DNA of 13,179 nt, taken from the NCBI RefSeq assembly GCF_034927245.1, contig NZ_JAYFQK010000036.1:1-13179 (forward strand), in the 5' to 3' direction. The number at the start of each line of letters is the position of its first letter. Positions within the stretch are counted from its first letter, which is position 1. A program made the position numbers and the translations under genes. Below are positions 1 through 5,482 of the stretch, one piece after another. The stretch comes from Desulfitobacterium_A sp034927245 (GTDB lineage Bacteria > Bacillota > Desulfitobacteriia > Desulfitobacteriales > Desulfitobacteriaceae). The notes below the pieces were generated by a model. The model ran no database searches. It was not told the origin of the DNA and saw nothing but the letters and a program-made list of their open reading frames with translations.

Positions 1-113
1 AACATCTTCAAATACCCCCAAGAAACCGATTTATCTCAATCGTTCAATCAATTACTTCTTTATGCTTAATAATTCAACATTGAGAGATAAATATCCTTCT
101 TATGACGGTCAGG

Positions 114-524
114 TTAATGGGGTTTTTGCAGTGAAATCATAGAATGATTAATTCTTTCTATTGCTTTATTTATATCCTCTTTCAATTTTTCTCGTTCCGA
201 ATCGCTTTCGGTTTCGGTCAGTTTTTTTGAAGCATTACTTATAACATGAAAGTACCCTTCAAAACCAGATGCAACAGGGATAGAACCTGCTAACGTATAA
301 TAACCGTTATACCTGGTGGATAACTCTGCTAGCTCTTGAGGATCATCATACTGTGCAAGATCAAAGTTCCTAATATGAAAGGATAACTGTTTAATATCTG
401 TATAGTACATTGTCCCTATCCTTTTTTGTAAGTTGGATATTTCTCGATATTGATAAATAGAAAAGATTAATAATGATAATGCTAATAGGCTTATAGCGAC
501 AGAAAAAGCTTTTCGTCTCCACAT
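114..524 (-). CDS. Small membrane-anchored protein of unknown function
   Basis: I do not recognise this 136-residue protein. It starts at an ATG with a GGGGAT ribosome site about 9 bases upstream. Residues 1-6 are basic (MWRRKA). One hydrophobic helix follows at about residues 8-25, and the rest is charged and probably outside the membrane. The last third (about residues 98-128, rich in E, K, S and R) looks like a coiled coil. The topology suggests a signal-anchored extracytoplasmic protein, and there is no lipobox. It is the leftmost gene of the cassette-like array: its 5' side abuts palindromic site 1, and no site is visible between its stop and the window edge. Function unknown; that it is a real gene is fairly secure because of the ribosome site, length and topology. 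Confidence 0.7.
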   Translation of the reverse strand: MWRRKAFSVAISLLALSLLIFSIYQYREISNLQKRIGTMYYTDIKQLSFHIRNFDLAQYDDPQELAELSTRYNGYYTLAGSIPVASGFEGYFHVISNASKKLTETESDSEREKLKEDINKAIERINHSMISLQKPH

Positions 525-571
525 TAAAATTCATCCCCAATCTGTCTCGATTATTATATGACCCAGTTATT

Positions 572-656
572 GCACATAACGTTTTGCGTGTTTGCGACGC
601 GCACCAACCCGCTTTCATATTGACAAAGTATCGTAAACATTTGTTAGATGAAGTCG
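572..656. repeat. attC-like palindromic site 1
   Basis: Imperfect palindrome between two minus-strand genes. The left outer box is ACATAACG (574-581). The right box is GTTAGATG (643-650), whose GTTAGAT fits the integron R' consensus GTTRRRY exactly, followed by AAGTCG. The inner arms GTGTTTGCGA and TCGTAAACAT pair with one or two mismatches. The centre GCGCACCAACCC...CATATTGACAAAG carries the family's conserved core. The right end touches the amj stop codon at 657. That this is a recombination site is inference; the palindrome itself is seen. Confidence 0.75.
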
Positions 657-1451
657 TCAAGCCCCATAGAAACTGGCAATAATCTTTGCTGCCGGTAAGA
701 ATATCACTTGACCCAGCACCGTACCAATCAGTTTAGAGGCAATGAGCAAAATTACTAGGGCCTTCACATCACCATATGGTCTATCTCCCCTTAACACTTG
801 ATCGGTTATTACTGCGGACTTTGGGTCAATAAATAGTGTTAGTAAAATTGTAGCAAGCCCATTAATCATCCCCGATGAACCTACTGCCGCGATTCTGTAC
901 TGTTCAGCTACTAATAATGCTGAGTAGTTAGCCGCAAGAACTCCTACTGTATAAATCCCTGTTACCAATGAATTTATAATAAGCAGTCTCTTAGGGATTT
1001 CTCGATATCTAAGTCTTTCTAACATTGTTTTATTAGGTCGGGTGGCTCTTTTTAATATTCGCTTAACATTATTTATTTGTAGAGCTTCTACTACTAACAA
1101 TGGAACCGATCCAGTTGTCTCTAACCGTTTTACGGCAACCTCAAATATTCTCAGAAATGTTGGGATTAACAAAATTCCAAATAATGTTCCTGTCGTCGAA
1201 GCAAAAATCACCTTACGTATGTCGTTAATTGGGTCAATTCCCGTTGAAAGGCTTTCCCCAATGATCCATCCAATTAGGGGGGCTTGAAACATATTAGCTG
1301 TTCGAGAAACAAGTACAAACAGGTTAAATAAAGAAAATGACAAAGCGAACTGTCCGCTTTTGACCGAGTTGAGTCTAACTGAATAGGAAAGGGTATCAAT
1401 AAGATGGATAATAAACGTTAAAATCATTAATTCCAACAAAATGCTTTTCAT
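657..1451 (-). CDS. amj: Lipid II flippase Amj (DUF2837 family)
   Basis: Amj is the alternative to MurJ that moves the peptidoglycan precursor lipid II across the cytoplasmic membrane; it was described in Bacillus subtilis (YdaH). The 264-residue protein is polytopic and carries the family's recognisable N-terminus: FIIHLIDTLSYSVRL, then FALSFSLFNLFVLVSRTANM and QAPLIG. Length matches the family. The reading frame is open further upstream to a TTG at 1490, but homology begins at MKSILLELM. A GGAGG sits only two bases before the ATG at 1451, so a GTG at 1460 is an alternative start. The gene fills its own cassette: its stop codon abuts site 1 and its 5' end is about 40 bases from site 2. A gene for cell-wall export in a mobile-looking cassette could protect cells when MurJ is inhibited; that role here is inference. 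Confidence 0.88.
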   Translation of the reverse strand: MKSILLELMILTFIIHLIDTLSYSVRLNSVKSGQFALSFSLFNLFVLVSRTANMFQAPLIGWIIGESLSTGIDPINDIRKVIFASTTGTLFGILLIPTFLRIFEVAVKRLETTGSVPLLVVEALQINNVKRILKRATRPNKTMLERLRYREIPKRLLIINSLVTGIYTVGVLAANYSALLVAEQYRIAAVGSSGMINGLATILLTLFIDPKSAVITDQVLRGDRPYGDVKALVILLIASKLIGTVLGQVIFLPAAKIIASFYGA

Positions 1452-1492
1452 TGCCTCCACCGCCCCACTATCCTTTCTCCGATATGACAATT

Positions 1493-1576
1493 TTATCTAA
1501 CGTTTAGGAATTCCCGCAGCGTCCTAACCACATGCCTCATCTACTAGCTGCGGGGAATTCTTGTTATGTGAAGCTG
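1493..1576. repeat. attC-like palindromic site 2
   Basis: The left box is TTATCTAACG; its ATCTAAC fits the integron R'' consensus RYYYAAC. The right box is GTTATGTG (1563-1570), followed by AAGCTG. The inner arms GAATTCCCGCAGC (1508-1520) and GCTGCGGGGAATTC (1547-1560) pair almost perfectly with one extra G. The centre reads GTCCTAACCACATGCCTCATCT. It separates amj from the lipoprotein gene. No uridine tract follows, so a plain terminator explains it poorly. Confidence 0.78.
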
Positions 1577-1627
1577 TTCTCTCATTAGACTACACAAGTT
1601 TTTCATTAAGTTTTTACCGCACCGCCA

Positions 1628-2068
1628 TTAGGGTCCTGTCCCAATACCAATAATCTTCCAAGGAGAATCTTTTTCCTTTTGAGCTACATAAATAAACATA
1701 AACTACTTTCCGTTGACAAGCGCCTTTTCCTCCTTATATTCTGCTACATATTCAGCTGTGACCTGAACCTCATCAAAATTCTTCCCATAAAGTTTGATGG
1801 GAGCCGCAGAGTGAACTTTCAGATCTGTTAATTTCTTGATATTATTCAAGCCCGAGTAAGGAGAGTCAACATACTGCTGAACAAGTTTATCCGATAAGCA
1901 ATTTTTAGCTGTCGAATAATCTTTAGAAGCAATACTGTTGTAATAAGCTTTAACTACTTCGGTAGGAGACAAATTTGATAAGTTCTTACTCGCTTTTTCA
2001 CCGGTGCTTGATCCACAACCCGAGATTAATACTACGACCATTAAAACTAGCCCCAGTATTCTTTTCAC
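1628..2068 (-). pseudogene. DUF4829-like lipoprotein interrupted by in-frame TAG
   Basis: The gene begins at a GTG with a GGGAGGG ribosome site 7-8 bases upstream. Residues 1-18 form a lipoprotein signal ending in LISGC. The mature part (LSPTEVVKAYYNSIASKDYS...) looks like the NTF2-like DUF4829 fold seen in many Bacillota lipoproteins. A TAG at 1703-1705 stops translation after 121 residues. Beyond it the same frame continues for 24 sense codons, ending DSPWKIIGIGTGP and TAA at 1628. That ending is the usual C-terminus of the family as I know it, so the uninterrupted protein would have 146 residues. The simplest reading is a recent nonsense mutation. Pyrrolysine readthrough is conceivable in some Clostridia, and a sequencing error is possible. 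It lies alone between sites 2 and 3. Confidence 0.72.
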
Positions 2069-2095
2069 TTTTTATCCCTCCCTACAGTACGGTTT

Positions 2096-2177
2096 CACAT
2101 GACGTTTTCGTGTTCCCGTAGCGCCATACCGCATTAATATTGGCAAAATTACGGGAACACATTGTTATATGACGTTC
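2096..2177. repeat. attC-like palindromic site 3
   Basis: The inner arms GTGTTCCCGTA (2110-2120) and TACGGGAACAC (2150-2160) are perfect complements. The right box is GTTATATGACG; the left box CACATGACG is a weaker copy. The centre GCGCCATACCGCATTAATATTGGCAAAA also lets GCCA pair with TGGC, leaving an asymmetric internal loop. It separates the lipoprotein from the sigma-like gene pair. Confidence 0.8.
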
Positions 2178-2217
2178 GAGCCATGCATTCCACCCAAGAA
2201 GATTATTGTTCATGATA

Positions 2218-2367
2218 TTAACAATGTTCCCTTATATAAGTGAGCGCTTTCTTTTCGATTTCACGAACTTGTTCTCTTGATATTCCAAACCTAATCATAA
2301 TAATTTCCCGCTCACTTTTATTTAAACGGATTTCGATAGTGTCCACAACTTGTTCATGCGTATACAT
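2218..2367 (-). CDS. Mini sigma-70 region-4-like protein with internal deletion
   Basis: A 49-residue protein starting MYTHEQVV at an ATG with AAGGAG 8 bases upstream. It is clearly related to its neighbours at 2398-2595 and 3210-3416: MYTHEQVVDTIEIRL-NKSEREIIMIRFG-ISREQVREIEKKALTYIRE. The pattern (RFG, ISRxQVRxIExKAL) is that of sigma-70 region 4, which contacts the -35 element and activators. Compared with the 68-residue paralogue it lacks exactly the 17 residues between RFG and ISR, the stretch that normally holds the first helix of the helix-turn-helix. DNA binding is therefore doubtful. It begins 30 bases after the stop of the upstream paralogue, so the two are probably co-transcribed. 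A decaying copy or a protein-binding remnant are both possible. Confidence 0.72.
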   Translation of the reverse strand: MYTHEQVVDTIEIRLNKSEREIIMIRFGISREQVREIEKKALTYIREHC

Positions 2368-2397
2368 TTGTATTCTCCTTTGCCAGAGACTGATGAT

Positions 2398-2595
2398 TTA
2401 TCGATATCTTATATATTGGGAAACTCTTTTCTCTATATCTCGCATTTGCTTGATTGTTATTCCATAGCTTTCCTTCAATTCTTCGACTTTGAGGGGTATA
2501 CCATTATCCACACCCCACCTTGCCGAAAGAATCTCCCCCTCTTTTTCACTTAGACATTGTTCCATGGCTTCTATAACCTCGTCCCTCGTAAACAT
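2398..2595 (-). CDS. Mini sigma-70 region-4-like protein
   Basis: A 65-residue protein consisting almost only of a sigma-70 region 4-like helix-turn-helix: MFTRDEVIEAMEQCLSEKEG, ARWGVDNGI, LKESYGITIKQMRDIEKRV. In full sigma factors this domain binds the -35 promoter element, but no region 2 is present, so this cannot be a complete sigma factor. A GGAAGG ribosome site lies about 8 bases before the ATG. The gene is first in a two-gene unit with the 49-residue paralogue. The cassette is bounded by site 3 downstream and by a short hairpin plus site 4 upstream. It may act as a small regulator of transcription or as an anti-sigma-like competitor; that is inference. Confidence 0.75.
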   Translation of the reverse strand: MFTRDEVIEAMEQCLSEKEGEILSARWGVDNGIPLKVEELKESYGITIKQMRDIEKRVSQYIRYR

Positions 2596-2711
2596 CGGCT
2601 GTGCCTTCCTTATCTGGGAAACCGACTCTTTGTCATCAAATAAAGCTTGTTTTAAGATTTAGTCTTTACTTAATCGTTATTTAACCCGGAAAAATTATCT
2701 CAAAAATACAA

Positions 2712-2737
2712 CGAGCAAAAAAATATTTTTTTGCTCG
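2712..2737. terminator. Perfect A/T-centred palindrome, possible bidirectional terminator
   Basis: CGAGCAAAAAAAT and ATTTTTTTGCTCG form a perfect 13-bp palindrome with no spacer. It lies just beside site 4 and upstream of the mini-sigma pair. The A-run followed by a T-run looks like a bidirectional terminator, but the G/C part of the stem is only about five pairs and lies on the outside, so termination is not certain. Confidence 0.4.
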
Positions 2738-2742
2738 AATGT

Positions 2743-2824
2743 CATATAACAGAGGGTTTGCGACGTCGGATTAATACCCAAGATGTATTCCCCGATGTCG
2801 CAAACCCTCTGTTATATGAAGTCG
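2743..2824. repeat. attC-like palindromic site 4, inverted copy
   Basis: The longest stem of the family: positions 2743-2764 and 2797-2818 are perfect 22-bp complements (outer CATATAAC / GTTATATG, inner AGAGGGTTTGCGAC / GTCGCAAACCCTCT). Pairing continues into GTCGG / CCGAT with one G-T pair. The centre carries the family core on the opposite strand from the other copies: its reverse complement reads AATACATCTTGGGTA. The element is therefore flipped relative to its neighbours. Confidence 0.82.
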
Positions 2825-2830
2825 GCTATC

Positions 2831-2962
2831 TTATAATCTGTACCCAATTCCTTTAGATAATTGATGAATTATCAACTGATTCAAACTTACGTTTTCATCT
2901 TTAGCCATTTGTGAAAGAGTACGATGTAATAATTTGGGCATCCTAACTTCGTTTCATTTCAT
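2831..2962 (-). pseudogene. HicB/Arc-like ribbon-helix-helix gene with stop at codon 3
   Basis: A strong GGAGGAGGC lies directly before ATG at 2962, but the third codon is TGA (2954-2956). The frame then continues as NEVRMPKLLHRTLSQMAKDENVSLNQLIIHQLSKGIGYRL. That is a typical short ribbon-helix-helix protein of the HicB C-terminal/Arc type (RMPKxLHxxLxxxAKxExVSLNQLI), a DNA-binding fold often found as an antitoxin or repressor. Restarting at ATG 2941 would give 36 residues but has no good ribosome site, so a nonsense mutation is the simplest reading. No toxin gene is next to it. The gene sits between sites 4 and 5, and its stop is only a few bases from site 4. Confidence 0.6.
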
Positions 2963-3022
2963 GCCTCCTCCGAACTTCTTTCTCCTACCAAAACAATAAC
3001 TATTGAGCAAATCTATTTTAAT

Positions 3023-3041
3023 CCGCACATGGACGCGCGGC
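3023..3041. repeat. GC-rich repeat, copy 1
   Basis: CCGCACATGGACGCGCGGC here and CCGCGCATGGACGCGCGGC at 6492-6510 differ at one base. Each can form a small CCGCRC/GCGCGG hairpin with loop ATGGAC. Both stand out as GC-rich islands in AT-rich intergenic DNA. This copy is 14 bases left of site 5. Function unknown. Confidence 0.55.
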
Positions 3042-3054
3042 GTCCTGTAGCATT

Positions 3055-3112
3055 GCATATAACGTCCAGATATTCCTAATGCGCCATACTGCATTCATCT
3101 TGGCAAAGTGTC
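3055..3112. repeat. attC-like site 5, left half only
   Basis: GCATATAACGTCC (left outer box) is followed by the conserved centre GCGCCATACTGCATTCATCTTGGCAAAGTG. The expected right arm complementary to AGATATTCCTAATG and the GTTATATG box are missing; unrelated sequence begins at about 3112. This is a truncated half-site. Confidence 0.65.
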
Positions 3113-3209
3113 TACGAAAAATCAAGGTTGCCGAATGACAATCAGTTTTAATGAGGTTAATTACAAACTCTCTAGCCCTTCGACGGAATATCATTGCATA
3201 TTGGTATTT

Positions 3210-3416
3210 CTAAGGTATCGGGTGTGTTCGTAAATAGTTTAACATTCTTTTTTCAATCTCATGATAATTACTCCGGGAGATTCCGAACCTTGACTCAATT
3301 TCAGCTAAGGTTAGGGTAATACCGTTATCGAGTCCGAAGCGGGCTTTGATGATCTCAGCTTCCTCATTACTTAGGCATTGTTTTATAGCAAGAAGAACTT
3401 CTTCACTACTGAACAA
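3210..3416 (-). CDS. Mini sigma-70 region-4-like protein (TTG start)
   Basis: A 68-residue relative of the proteins at 2218 and 2398: MFSSEEVLLAIKQCLSNEEAEII, KARFGLDNGITLTLAEIESRFGISR, HEIEKRMLNYLR. It is the most complete copy of the region-4 pattern. The frame is open upstream to 3464 and contains an ATG at 3425, but AAGGGG lies directly against that ATG and 9 bases before the TTG at 3416. Starting at TTG also aligns the N-terminus exactly with MFTRDEV and MYTHEQV, so TTG is the better start. The gene occupies its own cassette between half-site 5 and site 6. Likely an orphan DNA- or RNA-polymerase-binding regulator; targets unknown. Confidence 0.75.
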   Translation of the reverse strand: MFSSEEVLLAIKQCLSNEEAEIIKARFGLDNGITLTLAEIESRFGISRSNYHEIEKRMLNYLRTHPIP

Positions 3417-3443
3417 ACCAATCATCCCCTTACCGGTCCTCAT

Positions 3444-3523
3444 GGTTTCAACAGGTGTTCCCAACGCGTCCCAACCACTTGCATCTTGGCAAAATGTTGG
3501 GAATACGTTGTTATCCGATGCTG
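3444..3523. repeat. attC-like palindromic site 6
   Basis: The inner arms GTGTTCCCAACG and GTTGGGAATACG pair with few mismatches. The centre GTCCCAACCACTTGCATCTTGGCAAAA allows CCAA/TTGG pairing. The right box is GTTATCCGATGCTG (3510-3523). The left outer box (TTTCAAC) is diverged. It lies directly upstream of the mini-sigma gene at 3416, so that gene's untranslated leader begins inside it. Confidence 0.75.
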
Positions 3524-3555
3524 CGGTAAAGACTATCTTAAAACCTTAGATCAGC

Positions 3556-3810
3556 TTATGGTTTTGAATGTTGTACATACTCAAATATTGTACCGTCCGG
3601 GTGTTTTACCGTCATATTTTTACCAGTAGGTACCCCATTAGGGCCCCTTACAATCTTTGCCCCACTTGACTGAAGGTGATCAACGGAATCTACTAGAAAA
3701 GTCCCTTTAGTATCTTGAAAGGACTTTAGGCTTTCCTCAGAACCTGCGATTAATAAAATATCTCCTACACTTGCCAATTCCAAATTCACTCGGGGATATG
3801 CAAATCTCAT
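3556..3810 (-). pseudogene. VOC/glyoxalase-family protein, C-terminal part only
   Basis: The 84-residue frame (MRFAYPRVNLELASVGDILLIAGSEE..., ending VPTGKNMTVKHPDGTIFEYVQH) matches the second half of a single-domain vicinal-oxygen-chelate protein of the glyoxalase/bleomycin-resistance superfamily. Full members have about 120-130 residues and begin with a beta-alpha-beta unit plus a first metal-ligand half that is absent here. The ATG at 3810 has no convincing ribosome site. The frame is open upstream only to the TAA that also ends the adjacent lipoprotein gene, giving YISLSRYGCTKAEM before it. The 5' end was therefore probably lost when the lipoprotein sequence was joined. The C-terminal HPDGTIFEYVQ motif keeps the usual metal-ligand glutamate. 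Confidence 0.65.
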
Positions 3811-3849
3811 TTCTGCCTTTGTACAACCATACCGACTTAGAGATATGTA

Positions 3850-4290
3850 TTAAGCCGGTTCTTCTTTGTTAATAATGATCCACCCGGTGTCCATGGTTTT
3901 TACCATGAAGGTTATCGGTAGATCCTTTGAACCACCTATGGTTTTGTTTTTGGAATCAGTTATTTTAACTGAATAAATCATTTCTACACGAATCAGGGAA
4001 CCATCCTTTTTCTGGGAGATTTCCTCAAGACTAAAATCGAAATTAAACGGTTTGTTGTACTCGGGAGAATTAACGGGATAAGCGTTATAGATGTTAGTTT
4101 TGTCGAAAACTTCCCTAGTAATATGTTTGGACAGTTCATCGCTAAATCCTTTGTCAGTTAGGAATGTCTCTTTTACAGTATCGTATACATCAACATATTT
4201 TGTAATTTCCACTGTTTCTCGACTGCAAGCAGCGAGTGCGACAACAACTGCTCCAATTATCAACACGATAAATATGCTTCTTACCTTCAT
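3850..4290 (-). CDS. Lipoprotein of unknown function
   Basis: The start is ATG at 4290, chosen because a very strong GGGGGGAGGAGG lies just upstream; the longer frame to 4353 merely reads through that ribosome site. The 146-residue product has a signal peptide (MKVRSIFIVLIIGAVVVALAAC) with a lipobox LAAC. A mature domain of about 120 residues begins SRETVEITKYVDVYDTVKETFLTDKGF and contains alternating strands (IRVEMIYSVKITDSKNKTIGG, ITFMVKTMDTGWIIINKEE). The pattern is like other small lipoproteins with an NTF2-like or cystatin-like fold, but I cannot name the family. It should be anchored on the outer face of the membrane. It is bounded by site 7 on its 5' side and by the VOC remnant on its 3' side. 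Confidence 0.75.
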   Translation of the reverse strand: MKVRSIFIVLIIGAVVVALAACSRETVEITKYVDVYDTVKETFLTDKGFSDELSKHITREVFDKTNIYNAYPVNSPEYNKPFNFDFSLEEISQKKDGSLIRVEMIYSVKITDSKNKTIGGSKDLPITFMVKTMDTGWIIINKEEPA

Positions 4291-4355
4291 CGGGCTACCT
4301 CCTCCCCCCTGACCCGAAAGTTTTTCTTTAATCATGCTATCTTTCACGTGCATTG

Positions 4356-4430
4356 TGGATATTCGGGACGCGTCCCAACCACATCCATCTTTGCCAGTGT
4401 TGTTGCAAATACTGGGTTATACAATGTCGT
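4356..4430. repeat. attC-like site 7, chimeric or diverged
   Basis: The conserved centre GTCCCAACCACATCCATCTTTGCCA and a right box GTTATACAATGTCG (4416-4429) are present. The two inner arms (GATATTCGGGACG and GTTGCAAATACTGGG) are not complementary. The element may be a fusion of halves from different sites, or one with a decayed arm. Confidence 0.55.
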
Positions 4431-4511
4431 ACGCCCCCTGGACCTGCGCACGCTCAGCTGACTAACACCTTTTTTCCTTTATATTATCTCATTAATTTGA
4501 ATTAATTTAGA

Positions 4512-4683
4512 TTAAATTGTTCTTTTCAGCCTTCGCGCAGTTTCGCGTATGTGTGTATTATTTGTACCACAGCAACCGCCAAAAATCTTAAGACTAAAGT
4601 TTTGCTGCAACTTTAGCATATCTGTTGCAAAACTACATGTATCTGTAGTTTGTTGCCCCTTAGCACTCTGCCCCGGACTGCAA
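4512..4683 (-). pseudogene. Homocysteine S-methyltransferase-family C-terminal fragment
   Basis: A minus-strand frame ending at TAA 4512 reads ...GQQTTDTCSFATDMLKLQQ, NFSLKIFGGCCGTNNTHIRE, TARRLKRTI. The GGCCGT motif (4563-4580) holds the paired zinc-ligand cysteines of homocysteine S-methyltransferase (MmuM/MetH N-terminal family), which use zinc to bind homocysteine. The following HIR helix also fits the family. Only about 55 of the usual 300 or so residues remain. The 5' end runs directly into half-site 8, and there is no start codon or ribosome site. It is thus a remnant whose front was lost at a palindromic site. Two small hairpins (CTAAAGTT/AACTTTAG and AAACTACA/TGTAGTTT) lie inside it. 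This fills the otherwise geneless stretch from 4431 to 4798. Confidence 0.6.
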
Positions 4684-4730
4684 ATGCCGTGACAAAGGTA
4701 ATGTCGGGAATACTCTGTTAGACGATGCCC
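4677..4730. repeat. attC-like site 8, right half only
   Basis: The right half of the element is present: a centre resembling ACTGCAAATGCCGTGACAAAG, then arm GTCGGGAATACTCT and box GTTAGACG (4717-4724), whose GTTAGAC fits GTTRRRY. The matching left arm (expected AGTATTCCCGAC) is absent and is replaced by the homocysteine methyltransferase remnant. Confidence 0.6.
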
Positions 4731-4733
4731 CCG

Positions 4734-4782
4734 TCGGAAATACCTAAATAATTAGGACATACTGCCCGATGTGATGTTCCGA
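4734..4782. other. Nested hairpin downstream of exported-protein gene
   Basis: TCGGAA (4734-4739) pairs with TTCCGA (4777-4782), and CCTAA/TTAGG pairs inside. It lies 17 bases beyond the stop of the gene at 4799. It may aid termination or 3' stability, but no uridine tract is seen. Confidence 0.3.
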
Positions 4783-4798
4783 AGCTTAGAATTTATGT

Positions 4799-5401
4799 TT
4801 ATGAAGACCTCCGTTTTATCAACAGCCATCGGACTAATAACAAAACTCCTAAAACCAATACCAATCCCAGAACTAACCAATACCGGGTGAACGTACGATG
4901 AACCGAATTGCCTAGAGATGGAGTCGGTGTGACTGGCACATGCCTTCCTAGAAATTCATTGAATGTGGCCGTATCTTCAGAACTTTGATTTTGGATAGTT
5001 CCGTTCAACATTTGAACCATTCCATTTCGACCACCGACCGGGCTAAGTAGTCCTCCATTTTGGTCGTCTCGTTTTAAAAAAAGAACAAATAATCCATTCT
5101 TCTCTTGGAACCCTTTCACCCAACCCATATCAAATGGCTGAATAGCAGTATCAATGGTGTTGCTGCCAGAGCCCTTGTAGTACTGATCAACCCTAAACGT
5201 GAATGGTATCCATATTCTACTATCGGCCATTTTCCCTTCAAAACCTGATAAATCGTATTTACCTTGTACTATGACATCCGCAGTGCTAATTACATCTTTG
5301 GCAGGGAGTTTTATCCAACTCGTTGCATAGCCGTTCTTTGGGGTGATGAGCGAAATAAGGCTGAAAAGAAATATCGCCAAAGTCATTAGCCATTTCTTCA
5401 T
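4799..5401 (-). CDS. Exported protein with C-terminal membrane anchor, function unknown
   Basis: The start is ATG at 5401, with GGGGAGG 5 bases upstream; the longer open frame to 5578 only reads through site 9. The 200-residue product has a cleavable signal peptide (MKKWLMTLAIFLFSLISLI...GYATS). An outer domain follows (KLPAKDVISTADVIVQGKYD, FTFRVDQYYKGSG, LFVLFLKRDD, LSPVGGRNGMVQMLNG), then a Pro/Thr-rich linker, one transmembrane helix (about residues 170-191) and a KRRSS tail. The pattern 'ADVIVQGKYD...VDQYYKG...VLFLK...NGM' resembles a family of exported Bacillota proteins that I recall only as hypothetical. The outer domain may have an OB-type or beta-barrel fold; that is a guess. It lies alone in a cassette between half-site 8 and site 9. 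Confidence 0.75.
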   Translation of the reverse strand: MKKWLMTLAIFLFSLISLITPKNGYATSWIKLPAKDVISTADVIVQGKYDLSGFEGKMADSRIWIPFTFRVDQYYKGSGSNTIDTAIQPFDMGWVKGFQEKNGLFVLFLKRDDQNGGLLSPVGGRNGMVQMLNGTIQNQSSEDTATFNEFLGRHVPVTPTPSLGNSVHRTFTRYWLVLGLVLVLGVLLLVRWLLIKRRSS

Positions 5402-5482
5402 GTTAACCTCCCCTATTTCTTGACCAGAAAGCTCTCTGATAGAAAATGAGACCTGATTATATTTCTCCGATATTCGGAATGT

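Noticed and set aside
30..91. Inverted repeat TTTATCTCAAT / ATTGAGAGATAAA near the left edge
   Set aside because: Imperfect, AT-rich, with a long loop and without the boxes or core of the palindromic sites; it may be a weak 3' hairpin of the first gene.
3114..3212. Extension of the 68-residue mini-sigma protein past its TAG
   Set aside because: The frame stays open, but the paralogues end at the same point (YIREHC, YIRYR), so the stop is natural and the downstream translation lacks family features.
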